From Sulfurovum sp. UBA5198 (GTDB lineage Bacteria > Campylobacterota > Campylobacteria > Campylobacterales > Sulfurovaceae), in contig DHVW01000018.1 of assembly GCA_002412865.1 (NCBI GenBank), positions 1-64,000 of the forward strand: 64,000 nucleotides of DNA, read 5' to 3'. The stretch's first letter is position 1, and each line of letters begins with the position of its first letter. This document shows, one piece after another, positions 42,231 through 50,156 of the stretch. The notes under the pieces were generated by a model. The model was not told where the DNA came from. It did no database searches and saw nothing but the letters and a program-made list of their open reading frames with translations. A program made the translations under genes and the position numbers.

Positions 42231-42251
42231 CCTGAAATAAATTCAGGATGA
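42231..42251. repeat. Intergenic copy of the anmK-type palindromic repeat
   Basis: ATCCTGAA-ATAAA-TTCAGGAT, an eight-base-pair hairpin followed by GAC. The copy in anmK reads ATTCTGAA-ATAAA-TTCAGAAT-GAC. The two differ by one T to C and one A to G that pair with each other, so the stem is kept. It ends six bases from the L,D-transpeptidase stop and could also act as that gene's 3' hairpin. Confidence 0.75.
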
Positions 42252-42257
42252 CTCTAG

Positions 42258-42977
42258 CTAAATCTCCACCCCGGCCTGTTCCAAAAGCCCTTTGATTTCA
42301 CTCTGCGGAGCTTGTATCAGGAGTGGATTTGCATCTGGTTTTAGCCATATAATTAGCTCTTTAATTTCAGCTTCACTCATAGCGTCACAGCCAGTAGTTG
42401 GAATGCTTTTGATGTGCATAAATATACATGAGCCACTACGAGGAACATTGTTTGGATTATGCTTGACCACTATGCCGTATTTGTAATAATCAGCTGGGAA
42501 TTTCATATTCTCATAGCTATCATAATCTTTTACCATTTTCATGTTACTATTGATGATTTGATTATAAAATCTAGATTTGCCATCGTCCACACAATGATGA
42601 TACTCTTTCATAACACTATATGGATATGCTACCTCAAATGGCTCATACCCAAAAGCGTCTCCGAGCTGGAATATACCAATAGGAGATTTGCCATCACCCT
42701 CTTTTTTGATGATAGTGGCATCTTTTGGAGTTTTGTGTAGTCCAAGACCCCAACCCATACCGTTTTTACCTATTTTTATCTTTAGCTCATTTCCTACTTT
42801 TTGCCATTTTTTGCTTTTGAGTTCATACCTCTGCAATGAGGCATTTGAGGTCGTGAAGTCTGCACTTGTGATTAGTATGATTTGTGTGGATTTTGGTATT
42901 GGTTTCAATGCGGTAGGTTTGGCAGCCATAGCAAATGATACGCAAATTGCAAGTATTATTGATAGTGAAATCTTCAT
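42258..42977 (-). CDS. L,D-transpeptidase (YkuD domain)
   Basis: A 239-residue secreted enzyme with a signal peptide (MKISLSIILAICVSFAMA). A YkuD domain follows over about residues 30-205, with the catalytic motif HIKSIPTTGCDAMS (His, Gly-Cys) near residues 188-200. L,D-transpeptidases make 3-3 cross-links or attach or trim peptidoglycan peptides, and some family members in this phylum act as shape-determining carboxypeptidases. A divergent position to lpxB across a 316-base element is notable. Its last 20 codons have a second copy at 41.4 kb. Confidence 0.9.
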   Translation of the reverse strand: MKISLSIILAICVSFAMAAKPTALKPIPKSTQIILITSADFTTSNASLQRYELKSKKWQKVGNELKIKIGKNGMGWGLGLHKTPKDATIIKKEGDGKSPIGIFQLGDAFGYEPFEVAYPYSVMKEYHHCVDDGKSRFYNQIINSNMKMVKDYDSYENMKFPADYYKYGIVVKHNPNNVPRSGSCIFMHIKSIPTTGCDAMSEAEIKELIIWLKPDANPLLIQAPQSEIKGLLEQAGVEI

Positions 42978-42996
42978 TGTGATATAATCCTTTTTT

Positions 42997-43268
42997 TATT
43001 ACCACACCAAGTAAATACCTTAATTTTGATACAATTACTTTGTGCATAATCAAGGCTAAACTTTGAGAGCATAGCCTAAGCTACGCTAAGAAGTTTTAAC
43101 GATGAGTATGTGCAAAAGTATTGTACCTTTCAGGGAGCATGATAGACAAGCAATCTTTGAATGAAAAAAGTTTCGAATTACCTACAGGTAGTCCTTTGAC
43201 TTTTTTAATCCAAATCTTACTATCTCCTATGCTCTCAAAATTTAAGGTATTTACTTGGTGTGGTAATA
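42997..43268. mobile_element. MITE-like element with 27-base perfect terminal inverted repeats
   Basis: The ends (42997-43023 and 43242-43268) are perfect 27-base inverted repeats beginning TATTACCACACC. A second perfect 13-base inverted repeat lies inside (43062-43074 and 43227-43239). If the outer TA dinucleotides are a duplicated target, the element would suit an IS630/mariner-type non-autonomous insertion. No transposase is encoded. On the minus strand, 43268-43096 stays open for about 57 codons to a TAA, reading sensibly in the middle (KVKGLPVGNSKLFSFKDCLS). A structured RNA is the alternative. The whole 316-base gap between the transpeptidase and lpxB is filled by it and short promoters. 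Confidence 0.6.
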
Positions 43269-43293
43269 TTATATCAAAAACAAGGCAACAATT

Positions 43294-44343
43294 GTGAAAG
43301 TATTAGTATCAGCACTAGAGCCATCATCAAATCTACATCTGCGTGAGCTACTCAAACATATTAATAGTGATGAGATAGAGATTGTAGGAATATTTGATAA
43401 AAATCTAGGCACTCCAATATATGACATAAGCGAAATGGCTATTATGGGCGTGGTTGATGCCATAAAAAAACTACGGTGGTTTTTCAAGGTTGCTGATGAG
43501 ATGGTAGCACTCGCAAAGGGTTGTGATAAAGTGCTTCTGATGGACAGTTCTGGGTTTAACCTGCCACTGGCAAAAAAGCTAAAAAAAGCGTATCCGAACC
43601 TAGAAATAATCTATTATATACTGCCTCAAGTATGGGTTACAAGAGCCAAGAGGGTAGCGAAACTGGAGCTTTATTGTGACAAACTACTAGGAATTTTGCC
43701 ATTTGAGATAGAGATGTACAAGAATCATAAGGCTTTATATGTAGGTCATCCACTGCTAGATGAGATACACTCCACTCGCAACGAGATAGTCAAAAATAAA
43801 ATATCATTTCTAGCTGGAAGTAGAGCTAGTGAAATCAGCAGACTTATGCCTGTTTTTAGAGAAGTTATTAACTCCTTGCCTAACATTAAACCAACTCTTG
43901 TCATCCCATCAAGCTTTAGTGATGAGAAGATAGCTAAACTTTACGGCGATATCAGTGGGTTTGAGATTAGTAGAGATACACATCAGGCACTACGCTCAAG
44001 CGAATTTGCATTTATATGTAGTGGTACAGCTACGCTTGAAGCTGCACTCATCGGTACTCCATTTGTGCTTGTGTATAAAGCAAAAGCGATTGATTTCTTT
44101 ATAGCTACAAAGATATTTGGCATAAAGCAAATAGGCCTAGCCAATATAATCCTAGGCAAACACAACGGAACACTCCTTCACGAAGAGATAGCACAAGATG
44201 ATGTAACTGCTCCAAATTTGATACAAGCTTATCATAAGACAAATATGGATAAATTCTCACAAAATGCAAAGATACTTAGAGATTATCTATCTCATGGCAG
44301 TAGCAAAAATGTTGCAAAAATAATAATGTTACAAAAATCATAA
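43294..44343 (+). CDS. lpxB: Lipid-A-disaccharide synthase
   Basis: A 349-residue GT-B glycosyltransferase that joins UDP-2,3-diacylglucosamine to lipid X. Family features are SALEPSSNLHLRELLKHI near the N-terminus, KVLLMDSSGFNLPLAKKLKK, YYILPQVWVTRAKRV, FVGHPLLD-like YVGHPLLDEI, LAGSRASEISRLMPVF and the C-terminal ICSGTATLEAALIGTPFVLVYK. Starts with GTG, with AAGG eight bases upstream. The first gene of a plus-strand run with queH, fabZ and lpxA, two of which also serve lipid A. Confidence 0.94.
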   Translation: MKVLVSALEPSSNLHLRELLKHINSDEIEIVGIFDKNLGTPIYDISEMAIMGVVDAIKKLRWFFKVADEMVALAKGCDKVLLMDSSGFNLPLAKKLKKAYPNLEIIYYILPQVWVTRAKRVAKLELYCDKLLGILPFEIEMYKNHKALYVGHPLLDEIHSTRNEIVKNKISFLAGSRASEISRLMPVFREVINSLPNIKPTLVIPSSFSDEKIAKLYGDISGFEISRDTHQALRSSEFAFICSGTATLEAALIGTPFVLVYKAKAIDFFIATKIFGIKQIGLANIILGKHNGTLLHEEIAQDDVTAPNLIQAYHKTNMDKFSQNAKILRDYLSHGSSKNVAKIIMLQKS

Positions 44344-44353
44344 TGGAGAGTTA

Positions 44354-45430
44354 ATGGTAGTACATATATGTTGTGCTGTGGATAGTCACTATTTTTTGCA
44401 AAAATTACAACACGATTATCCAAATGAAAAGCTTATAGGATTTTTCTATGATCCCAATATACACCCATATAGCGAATATCGTCTAAGACTGCTTGATGTA
44501 AAGAGAAGTTGCAAACTACTAAATATCGAGCTTATAGAGGGTGAATATGATACGCAGGGTTGGCTAGAAGCAGTGAGGGGATACGAAAATGAACCTGAAA
44601 AAGGTGCTAGGTGTAGTATATGTTTTGATAATAGGTTTGAGACAACAGCAAAAAAAGCTCATGAGCTTGGGGAGAAAGTATTTACCTCCACGCTTCTCAC
44701 AAGTCCTAAAAAATCACTAACCCAGCTAAAAGCATCTGGGGACTATCTGGCAAATAAGTTTGATATAGAGTTTATAGCTCCTGATTATAGAACCAAGCAA
44801 GGCACTGGGGAGCAAAATATATTAGCCAAAAAAGATAGATTGTTTAGGCAAGACTATTGTGGTTGTCTATTTGGTCTTACAAAACAAAGAGAGTATCAAG
44901 AGAAACTTGCCGATGAGCTTTTTAGCCCCATATCAAAACAAATAATGCCTGAATCAATAGAAGAAAAACTAGATATGTATGAGCTGAGATGGCAGCTAGA
45001 AGATGGAAATCAAGAATATATAATAAGAAAAGAGAAGTTTTTAAATTATAGACTTTTACGAAGCTGGGTTCAAAACGGTAAAGAGGTTATATATTCACAT
45101 TTCTTGCCATATTCGGTTCTCAAAAAAGGCTACTCCAGAGGTAAAATATCGTGGCAAGGTGAAATTGGATATTTTGATAGAGATGAGATAATATTCATCA
45201 CACTAAATCACTACAATAATTTAGCCAACACCACATATGAAACAACCAAAGAGCTTTTATATTCTCCACCGTCTTTTGAAGATGAAGTTGCTATTCGTAA
45301 TAAAGTGGTAAAAAGCTCATATAATCTCTGTGCAATAATCGTCATAGATGATATAACAAATGGAAAATTTGAAATAGCTTGTGATAGTAAAGCTTATGAA
45401 GATGTGCGAGAAATATTAACAAAAATATAA
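44354..45430 (+). CDS. queH: Epoxyqueuosine reductase, QueH type
   Basis: A 358-residue protein. The N-terminal part is DUF208/QueH: VHICCAVDSHYFLQKL with paired cysteines near residue 5, FYDPNIHPYSEYRLR near 35, and a second cysteine cluster GARCSICFDNRFE near 83 and YCGCLFGL near 172. QueH makes queuosine from epoxyqueuosine in tRNA using an iron-sulfur cluster. The C-terminal 150 residues are an extension seen in this phylum and of unknown role. Follows lpxB after ten bases, with GGAGAG before the ATG. Confidence 0.9.
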   Translation: MVVHICCAVDSHYFLQKLQHDYPNEKLIGFFYDPNIHPYSEYRLRLLDVKRSCKLLNIELIEGEYDTQGWLEAVRGYENEPEKGARCSICFDNRFETTAKKAHELGEKVFTSTLLTSPKKSLTQLKASGDYLANKFDIEFIAPDYRTKQGTGEQNILAKKDRLFRQDYCGCLFGLTKQREYQEKLADELFSPISKQIMPESIEEKLDMYELRWQLEDGNQEYIIRKEKFLNYRLLRSWVQNGKEVIYSHFLPYSVLKKGYSRGKISWQGEIGYFDRDEIIFITLNHYNNLANTTYETTKELLYSPPSFEDEVAIRNKVVKSSYNLCAIIVIDDITNGKFEIACDSKAYEDVREILTKI

Positions 45431-45505
45431 GAAAAACGACCTTTCAAATATACCTTTTATGTAATTTCAGATAAAATATTACAAAATTGTTTTTAAGGCC
45501 TACTA

Positions 45506-45952
45506 GTGATATACAATGTTACAGATATACAAAAGATTTTACCACACCGTTACCCATTTTTGCTTGTTGATAGAATTACAGAAATGACCAAAGACGAGAT
45601 GATAATAGGATATAAAAATATATCTATTTCAGAACCAGTTTTCCAAGGGCATTTTCCAGATCATCCTATTTATCCTGGTGTTATGATTTTAGAGGGTATG
45701 GCACAAGCTGGTGGCATATTAGCTTTTCAAAGTATGGACATCACTGACGAAGAAAAAGCAAATAAGGTTGTATACTTTATGAGTATTGACAGAGCTAAAT
45801 TCAGACATCCTGTAAAACCTGGTGATAAATTAGAATATCACATGAGTGTTGCCAAACACAAAGGTAATATTTGGGTTCTTGAAGGTAAAGCATTCGTAGA
45901 TGGTATTTTGGTTAGCGAAGCAGAATTAAAAGCCATGATTGTAGATAAATAA
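45506..45952 (+). CDS. fabZ: 3-hydroxyacyl-[acyl-carrier-protein] dehydratase
   Basis: A 148-residue hot-dog-fold dehydratase of type II fatty-acid synthesis. LPHRYPFLLVDRI near residue 10, the catalytic His in QGHFPDHPIYPGVMILEG and the Glu in the same segment (about residues 48-63) match FabZ. It begins with GTG at 45506, preceded by AAGG. Overlaps the lpxA start by one base (TAATG), as is usual for fabZ-lpxA pairs. Confidence 0.97.
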   Translation: MIYNVTDIQKILPHRYPFLLVDRITEMTKDEMIIGYKNISISEPVFQGHFPDHPIYPGVMILEGMAQAGGILAFQSMDITDEEKANKVVYFMSIDRAKFRHPVKPGDKLEYHMSVAKHKGNIWVLEGKAFVDGILVSEAELKAMIVDK

Positions 45953-46740
45953 TGTCTATTCATAAAACAGCCATCATAGAAGATGGGGCTAAAATAGGTG
46001 GAAATGTAACCATAGGTGCTTTTAGTTATATAGGCAAAGATGTAAGCATTGGCGACAATACAGTAGTTGGTACTCACACACTAATAGAAGGTTATACAAC
46101 TATTGGCAAAGGTAATCATATATTCTCCCATGCAGTTATTGGCTCAATACCACAAGATTTAAAATATGCTGGCGAAAAAGTTGAGCTTATTATTGGTGAT
46201 AATAATAAAATTAGAGAACATACTCTAATTAACCCAGGAACAACTGGTGGTGGTGGTATCACCAAAATTGGAAATAATAATCTATTAATGGGTTATGTTC
46301 ATTTGGGACATGATGTTATTATGGGCGATAATTGTATACTTGCAAATGGTGCAACACTAGCTGGACATGTGGAGCTTGGAAATTTTGTAGTTGTTGGGGG
46401 ACTGACTCCTGTGCATCAATTTGTTCATATTGGCGATTATGCAATGGTGGCAGGGGCAAGTGCATTGGCTCAAGATATACCACCATATTGTATGGCAGAG
46501 GGAAATCGAGCTGTTTTACGAGGTCTTAATCTAACTGGGCTAAGACGAAATATACCAAGAGAAGAAATAGATCCACTCAAAAGTGCATACAGAGAACTAT
46601 TTGAGCAAGGTAATCCACTGCAAGAAGTGGCAACAAGACTGCTTGAAACAAGTGAATCAAAAAGCGTTAAAAATATGTGCAATTTTATAATAAATTCCAA
46701 AAGAGGAATACCATTTGAAAGAGATAATAATGTCAAATAA
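45952..46740 (+). CDS. lpxA: UDP-N-acetylglucosamine acyltransferase
   Basis: A 262-residue left-handed beta-helix acyltransferase that adds the first acyl chain to UDP-GlcNAc in lipid A synthesis. Hexapeptide repeats run over residues about 1-190 (for example GGNVTIGAFSYIGKDVSIGDNTVVGTHTLI), with catalytic-His context YVHLGHDVIMGDN and the C-terminal helices GLNLTGLRRNIPREEIDPLKSAYRELFE. Its last 11 bases overlap clpX. Confidence 0.97.
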   Translation: MSIHKTAIIEDGAKIGGNVTIGAFSYIGKDVSIGDNTVVGTHTLIEGYTTIGKGNHIFSHAVIGSIPQDLKYAGEKVELIIGDNNKIREHTLINPGTTGGGGITKIGNNNLLMGYVHLGHDVIMGDNCILANGATLAGHVELGNFVVVGGLTPVHQFVHIGDYAMVAGASALAQDIPPYCMAEGNRAVLRGLNLTGLRRNIPREEIDPLKSAYRELFEQGNPLQEVATRLLETSESKSVKNMCNFIINSKRGIPFERDNNVK

Positions 46741-47947
46741 GAAATGTAACTTTTGCGGAACTAGCGAAAGTGAAGATAATCCATTTATAGCAGGAACTGA
46801 TGCTTATATATGCTCAAACTGTGTAGTCTCTGCATACAAAATACTATTCGGTGACGATGATGGTTTTGATAACTTAGAGTATGAAGATATGGAGCTTTTA
46901 GCACCTAAAGCCATGAAAGCACTTTTGGATGAGTATGTAATAGGTCAAGACAATGCAAAGAAAACTCTCTCAGTGGCTGTATACAATCACTATAAAAGAA
47001 TTTTCAAAAAATTAGAAGATGATGATACGGAGATATCAAAATCAAATATCCTACTAATAGGACCAACTGGTAGTGGTAAAACACTTTTAGCTCAAACTAT
47101 TGCAAAATTTCTGAATGTTCCAATAGCAATAGCTGACGCCACTAATCTAACAGAAGCTGGATATGTGGGAGAAGATGTAGAAAATATATTAGTAAAATTA
47201 TTTCAAGCAGCTGATGGTGATGTTGAGAGAACGGAAAAAGGTATAATTTTTATAGATGAGATTGATAAGATTGCTAGAATGGGTGAAAACCGCTCAATAA
47301 CTAGAGATGTATCTGGTGAAGGTGTACAGCAGGCTCTCCTAAAAATTATCGAAGGTTCTATGGTTAATATTCCACCAAAAGGTGGTAGAAAACACCCTAA
47401 TCAAGATTTTATACAAATTGATACTTCTAATATCTTATTTATATGCGGTGGAGCGTTTGATGGTCTTGGTGACATGATAAGACGCCGCCAAGGTGCTAAT
47501 GTACTTGGATTTGGTCAAGAGAAAAAAGGCAAAATGGAACAAGAAGACCTCATGAGCCTAGTTAGTCCTGATGATCTAGTTGGATATGGAATGATACCAG
47601 AGCTTATTGGTAGATTGCATATTTTTGCTACACTAGAAAAAATTAGCGAAGAGGACATGATTCGTATCTTAACAGAACCAAAAAATTCACTTATCAGACA
47701 ATATAAAAAATTATTCTCAATAGATAATGTAACTCTAACTTTTGAAGATGAAGCACTTTTGATAATTGCGCAAAAAGCACTTGAGCGAAAAACTGGAGCA
47801 AGAGGTCTAAGGTCAATTCTCGAGGAGCTATTATTAGAGACTATGTATGAACTTCCAGAGCTTGATGGTTATGAAGTCGTTATTACGCCAGACGCTGTGC
47901 GTGGTGAGGCAAAACCACTATATATTAAAAATAAAAAAAGTGCATAA
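46730..47947 (+). CDS. clpX: ATP-dependent Clp protease ATP-binding subunit ClpX
   Basis: About 405 residues. An N-terminal C4 zinc finger (CNFCGTSESEDNPFIAGTD then CSNC) recognises substrates. The AAA+ domain follows with Walker A GPTGSGKT, the pore-loop segment GYVGEDVEN, Walker B IIFIDEIDKIAR, RKHPNQDFIQIDT and sensor 2 GARGLRSILEELLL. ATG 46730 (MSNKKCNFCG) is the natural start, overlapping lpxA by 11 bases. clpP is not in the window. Confidence 0.97.
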   Translation: MSNKKCNFCGTSESEDNPFIAGTDAYICSNCVVSAYKILFGDDDGFDNLEYEDMELLAPKAMKALLDEYVIGQDNAKKTLSVAVYNHYKRIFKKLEDDDTEISKSNILLIGPTGSGKTLLAQTIAKFLNVPIAIADATNLTEAGYVGEDVENILVKLFQAADGDVERTEKGIIFIDEIDKIARMGENRSITRDVSGEGVQQALLKIIEGSMVNIPPKGGRKHPNQDFIQIDTSNILFICGGAFDGLGDMIRRRQGANVLGFGQEKKGKMEQEDLMSLVSPDDLVGYGMIPELIGRLHIFATLEKISEEDMIRILTEPKNSLIRQYKKLFSIDNVTLTFEDEALLIIAQKALERKTGARGLRSILEELLLETMYELPELDGYEVVITPDAVRGEAKPLYIKNKKSA

Positions 47948-47973
47948 AAAATATTAAATTAAAAGGATTATAA

Positions 47974-49008
47974 ATGTTTAAAAGATTTTTCGGATTATTC
48001 TCAAGTGATTTAGCTATAGATTTGGGTACTGCTAATACACTAGTATTGGTAAAAGGCAAAGGTGTTGTCGTAAATGAGCCTTCAATAGTTACTGTCCAAT
48101 ATGACCATAGTGGAAAACAAAGAATTTTAGCAGTTGGACATGCAGCAAAAGAGATGGCAGGTAAAACACCTGGAAACATTAGATCAATTCGTCCAATGAA
48201 AGATGGAGTCATAGCAGATTTTCTAGTTACAGAAATGATGATAAGATACTTTATTGAAAAAGCTAATAATGGAAGAAAATTCTTTAGTCCAAGAGTAATG
48301 ATTTGTGTGCCATATGGTATTACACAAGTTGAAAGAAAAGCAGTAAAAGAGTCAGCACTAAATGCTGGTGCTAGAGCTGTATATCTCATAGAAGAGCCTA
48401 TGGCTGCAGCTATAGGGGCTAATCTAGCAGTACATGAACCAACGGGGAATCTTGTGGTTGATATTGGTGGTGGAACAACAGAAATTGGTGTAATATCAAT
48501 GGGTGGGCTTGTACTTTGTCGTTCAATTAGAGTCGCTGGAGATAAGATAGATCAAGTAATTATGGATTATATCAAGAAGAACTACAATCTTCTTATTGGT
48601 GAAAAAGTGGCAGAGGATTTGAAAATCAATATTGGTACAGCAATTCAACAAAATCCTGAGCTAGTGGCAATAGTATATGGAAGAGACCAAATTGAAGGGG
48701 TACTTACATCTATTGAGATTAATAGTGAACACATAAGAAGTGCAATGAGCGATACTCTTGAAGAGATTGCAGAAGCACTTAAAGCCGTGCTTGAGGAGAT
48801 GCCTCCAGAGCTTGCTGGTGATATAGTTGCAAATGGTGTAGTATTGACTGGTGGTGGAGCACTTATCAGAGGGCTAGATAAATATCTTTCTGACATTATC
48901 AAACTTCCTGTGTATGTAGCGGATGATCCATTACTTGCTGTAACAAGAGGTACTGGTATGGCACTTGAACGGCTAGATATGCTTAGACATGTGGCTTATG
49001 AAAACTAA
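47974..49008 (+). CDS. mreB: Rod shape-determining protein MreB
   Basis: A 344-residue actin-like ATPase that organises lateral cell-wall synthesis. Phosphate 1 motif DLGTANTLVLVKGKGVVVNEPS, connect 1 SALNAGARAVYLIEEPMAAAIG, phosphate 2 LVVDIGGGTTEIGVIS, and adenosine/connect 2 NGVVLTGGGALIRGLDKYLS are all present. An AAAAGGA site precedes the ATG. Coupled to mreC downstream by an 11-base overlap. Confidence 0.98.
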   Translation: MFKRFFGLFSSDLAIDLGTANTLVLVKGKGVVVNEPSIVTVQYDHSGKQRILAVGHAAKEMAGKTPGNIRSIRPMKDGVIADFLVTEMMIRYFIEKANNGRKFFSPRVMICVPYGITQVERKAVKESALNAGARAVYLIEEPMAAAIGANLAVHEPTGNLVVDIGGGTTEIGVISMGGLVLCRSIRVAGDKIDQVIMDYIKKNYNLLIGEKVAEDLKINIGTAIQQNPELVAIVYGRDQIEGVLTSIEINSEHIRSAMSDTLEEIAEALKAVLEEMPPELAGDIVANGVVLTGGGALIRGLDKYLSDIIKLPVYVADDPLLAVTRGTGMALERLDMLRHVAYEN

Positions 49009-50104
49009 ACTAGTAATAATTGCTACTATACTATTATCATTATTGGTAATGGTAATAAACAAAGGTACTAATGATGTTAATAATTCAATCATTAGCGTCT
49101 TTAATCCAATCAAAATTTGGTACAAAGGTGTAAGCACCTCATTAAATAATGGTATTGAAAATTATATTTATCAAGCAACATCTATCGAGAAACTTCGTGA
49201 AGAAAATAATCTTTTACAAAAAAATCTTTTATCTCAAAAAAACTATATAGAGCAGTCTAAACAATTAAAAAATATTATCCCTCCTCTTTCAAAGATTCCA
49301 ATTGAAAGCAAAGTTGAAATTACCCAAACAATATCATACAATAAAATGAATAATTTTACTGAAGTACTACTAACAAGACCTGAGCTAGTAGATGAAGGCG
49401 TGCCATATGGATTAATAGAGAATGGCGTAGTAGCAGGTGTTTCTAGATTGGTTAATGGTGAATTTTATGGATATCTAACTTCAAATGACAAGTGCAGATT
49501 AGCTGTTCAAATAGGCTCTAAAAAAGCTCCAGGCGTTGCAATTGGAGATGGGAAAAATGGCATGACCGTCCAATTTATACCAAGATGGTTTCCGATAAAA
49601 GCTGGTGATAAAGTAATCACTAGTGGGTTGGATGGAATTTTTTATGCAAATATTCCTGTTGGAGTAGTAAAAAAAGTTGAGCTTCAAAGTAGTTATAAAG
49701 TAGCATATATAGATACATATAACGACTTATATCACCCTGGAATATTTTTTGTACTTTCCGGAAAAAAACCCACAGTTTTCGCAAGCTCTAGTAGTATCAA
49801 AAACCATGTCAATAAAACATCTTCGATGTCTGATTCTAATAGTTCATTGGATTCTCCATCGTCTCTATCAAGCACATCTTTAGTTGAGATTGACCAAACA
49901 AGATCAGACACAGTTGTGCCAGAGCAAACCATGATTCAAAACAAACTAAAACCAAAAAAGCAAATAAGAAAAACAAAAACAAATAATACTCCAATTACAG
50001 AAACAACAACTAATAATAGTGAGATGAACAATAAACCAGAAAGCACTGAAACCAATTCACCAATTAAAGATGAATTGCCTATAAATTCAGAGCAACCTCA
50101 ATAG
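48998..50104 (+). CDS. mreC: Rod shape-determining protein MreC with long polar C-terminal tail
   Basis: About 368 residues. An N-terminal transmembrane helix (LVIIATILLSLLVMVINKG) is followed by a coiled coil (EKLREENNLLQKNLLSQKN) and two beta-barrel domains of MreC, ending near residue 255 (YHPGIFFVLSG). The last 110 residues are low-complexity, rich in Ser, Thr, Asn, Lys and Pro (SSSIKNHVNKTSSMSDSNSS and TTTNNSEMNNK), so the tail is longer than in typical MreC. The start ATG 48998 overlaps mreB by 11 bases. Localised in the periplasm, anchored in the inner membrane. Confidence 0.95.
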   Translation: MKTKLVIIATILLSLLVMVINKGTNDVNNSIISVFNPIKIWYKGVSTSLNNGIENYIYQATSIEKLREENNLLQKNLLSQKNYIEQSKQLKNIIPPLSKIPIESKVEITQTISYNKMNNFTEVLLTRPELVDEGVPYGLIENGVVAGVSRLVNGEFYGYLTSNDKCRLAVQIGSKKAPGVAIGDGKNGMTVQFIPRWFPIKAGDKVITSGLDGIFYANIPVGVVKKVELQSSYKVAYIDTYNDLYHPGIFFVLSGKKPTVFASSSSIKNHVNKTSSMSDSNSSLDSPSSLSSTSLVEIDQTRSDTVVPEQTMIQNKLKPKKQIRKTKTNNTPITETTTNNSEMNNKPESTETNSPIKDELPINSEQPQ

Positions 50105-50125
50105 TTTTCTTAAGAGCTTTTAGGG

Positions 50126-50131
50126 TATAAT
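50126..50131 (+). promoter_or_regulatory. -10 box before carB
   Basis: TATAAT in the context TAGGGTATAATAATAAAA, 26 bases before the carB ATG. Together with the 52-base gap from mreC it suggests a separate carB promoter in addition to any read-through from mreBC. Confidence 0.5.
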
Positions 50132-50156
50132 AATAAAAACCTAAGGGTACTACTTC

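Noticed and set aside
42997..43268. Considered as tmRNA, RNase P RNA or 6S RNA
   Set aside because: No tag frame or CCA-type end for tmRNA and no RNase P signature sequences. The 27-base terminal stem with a large asymmetric bulge does not match 6S form. MITE-like is preferred, although an unknown RNA is not excluded.
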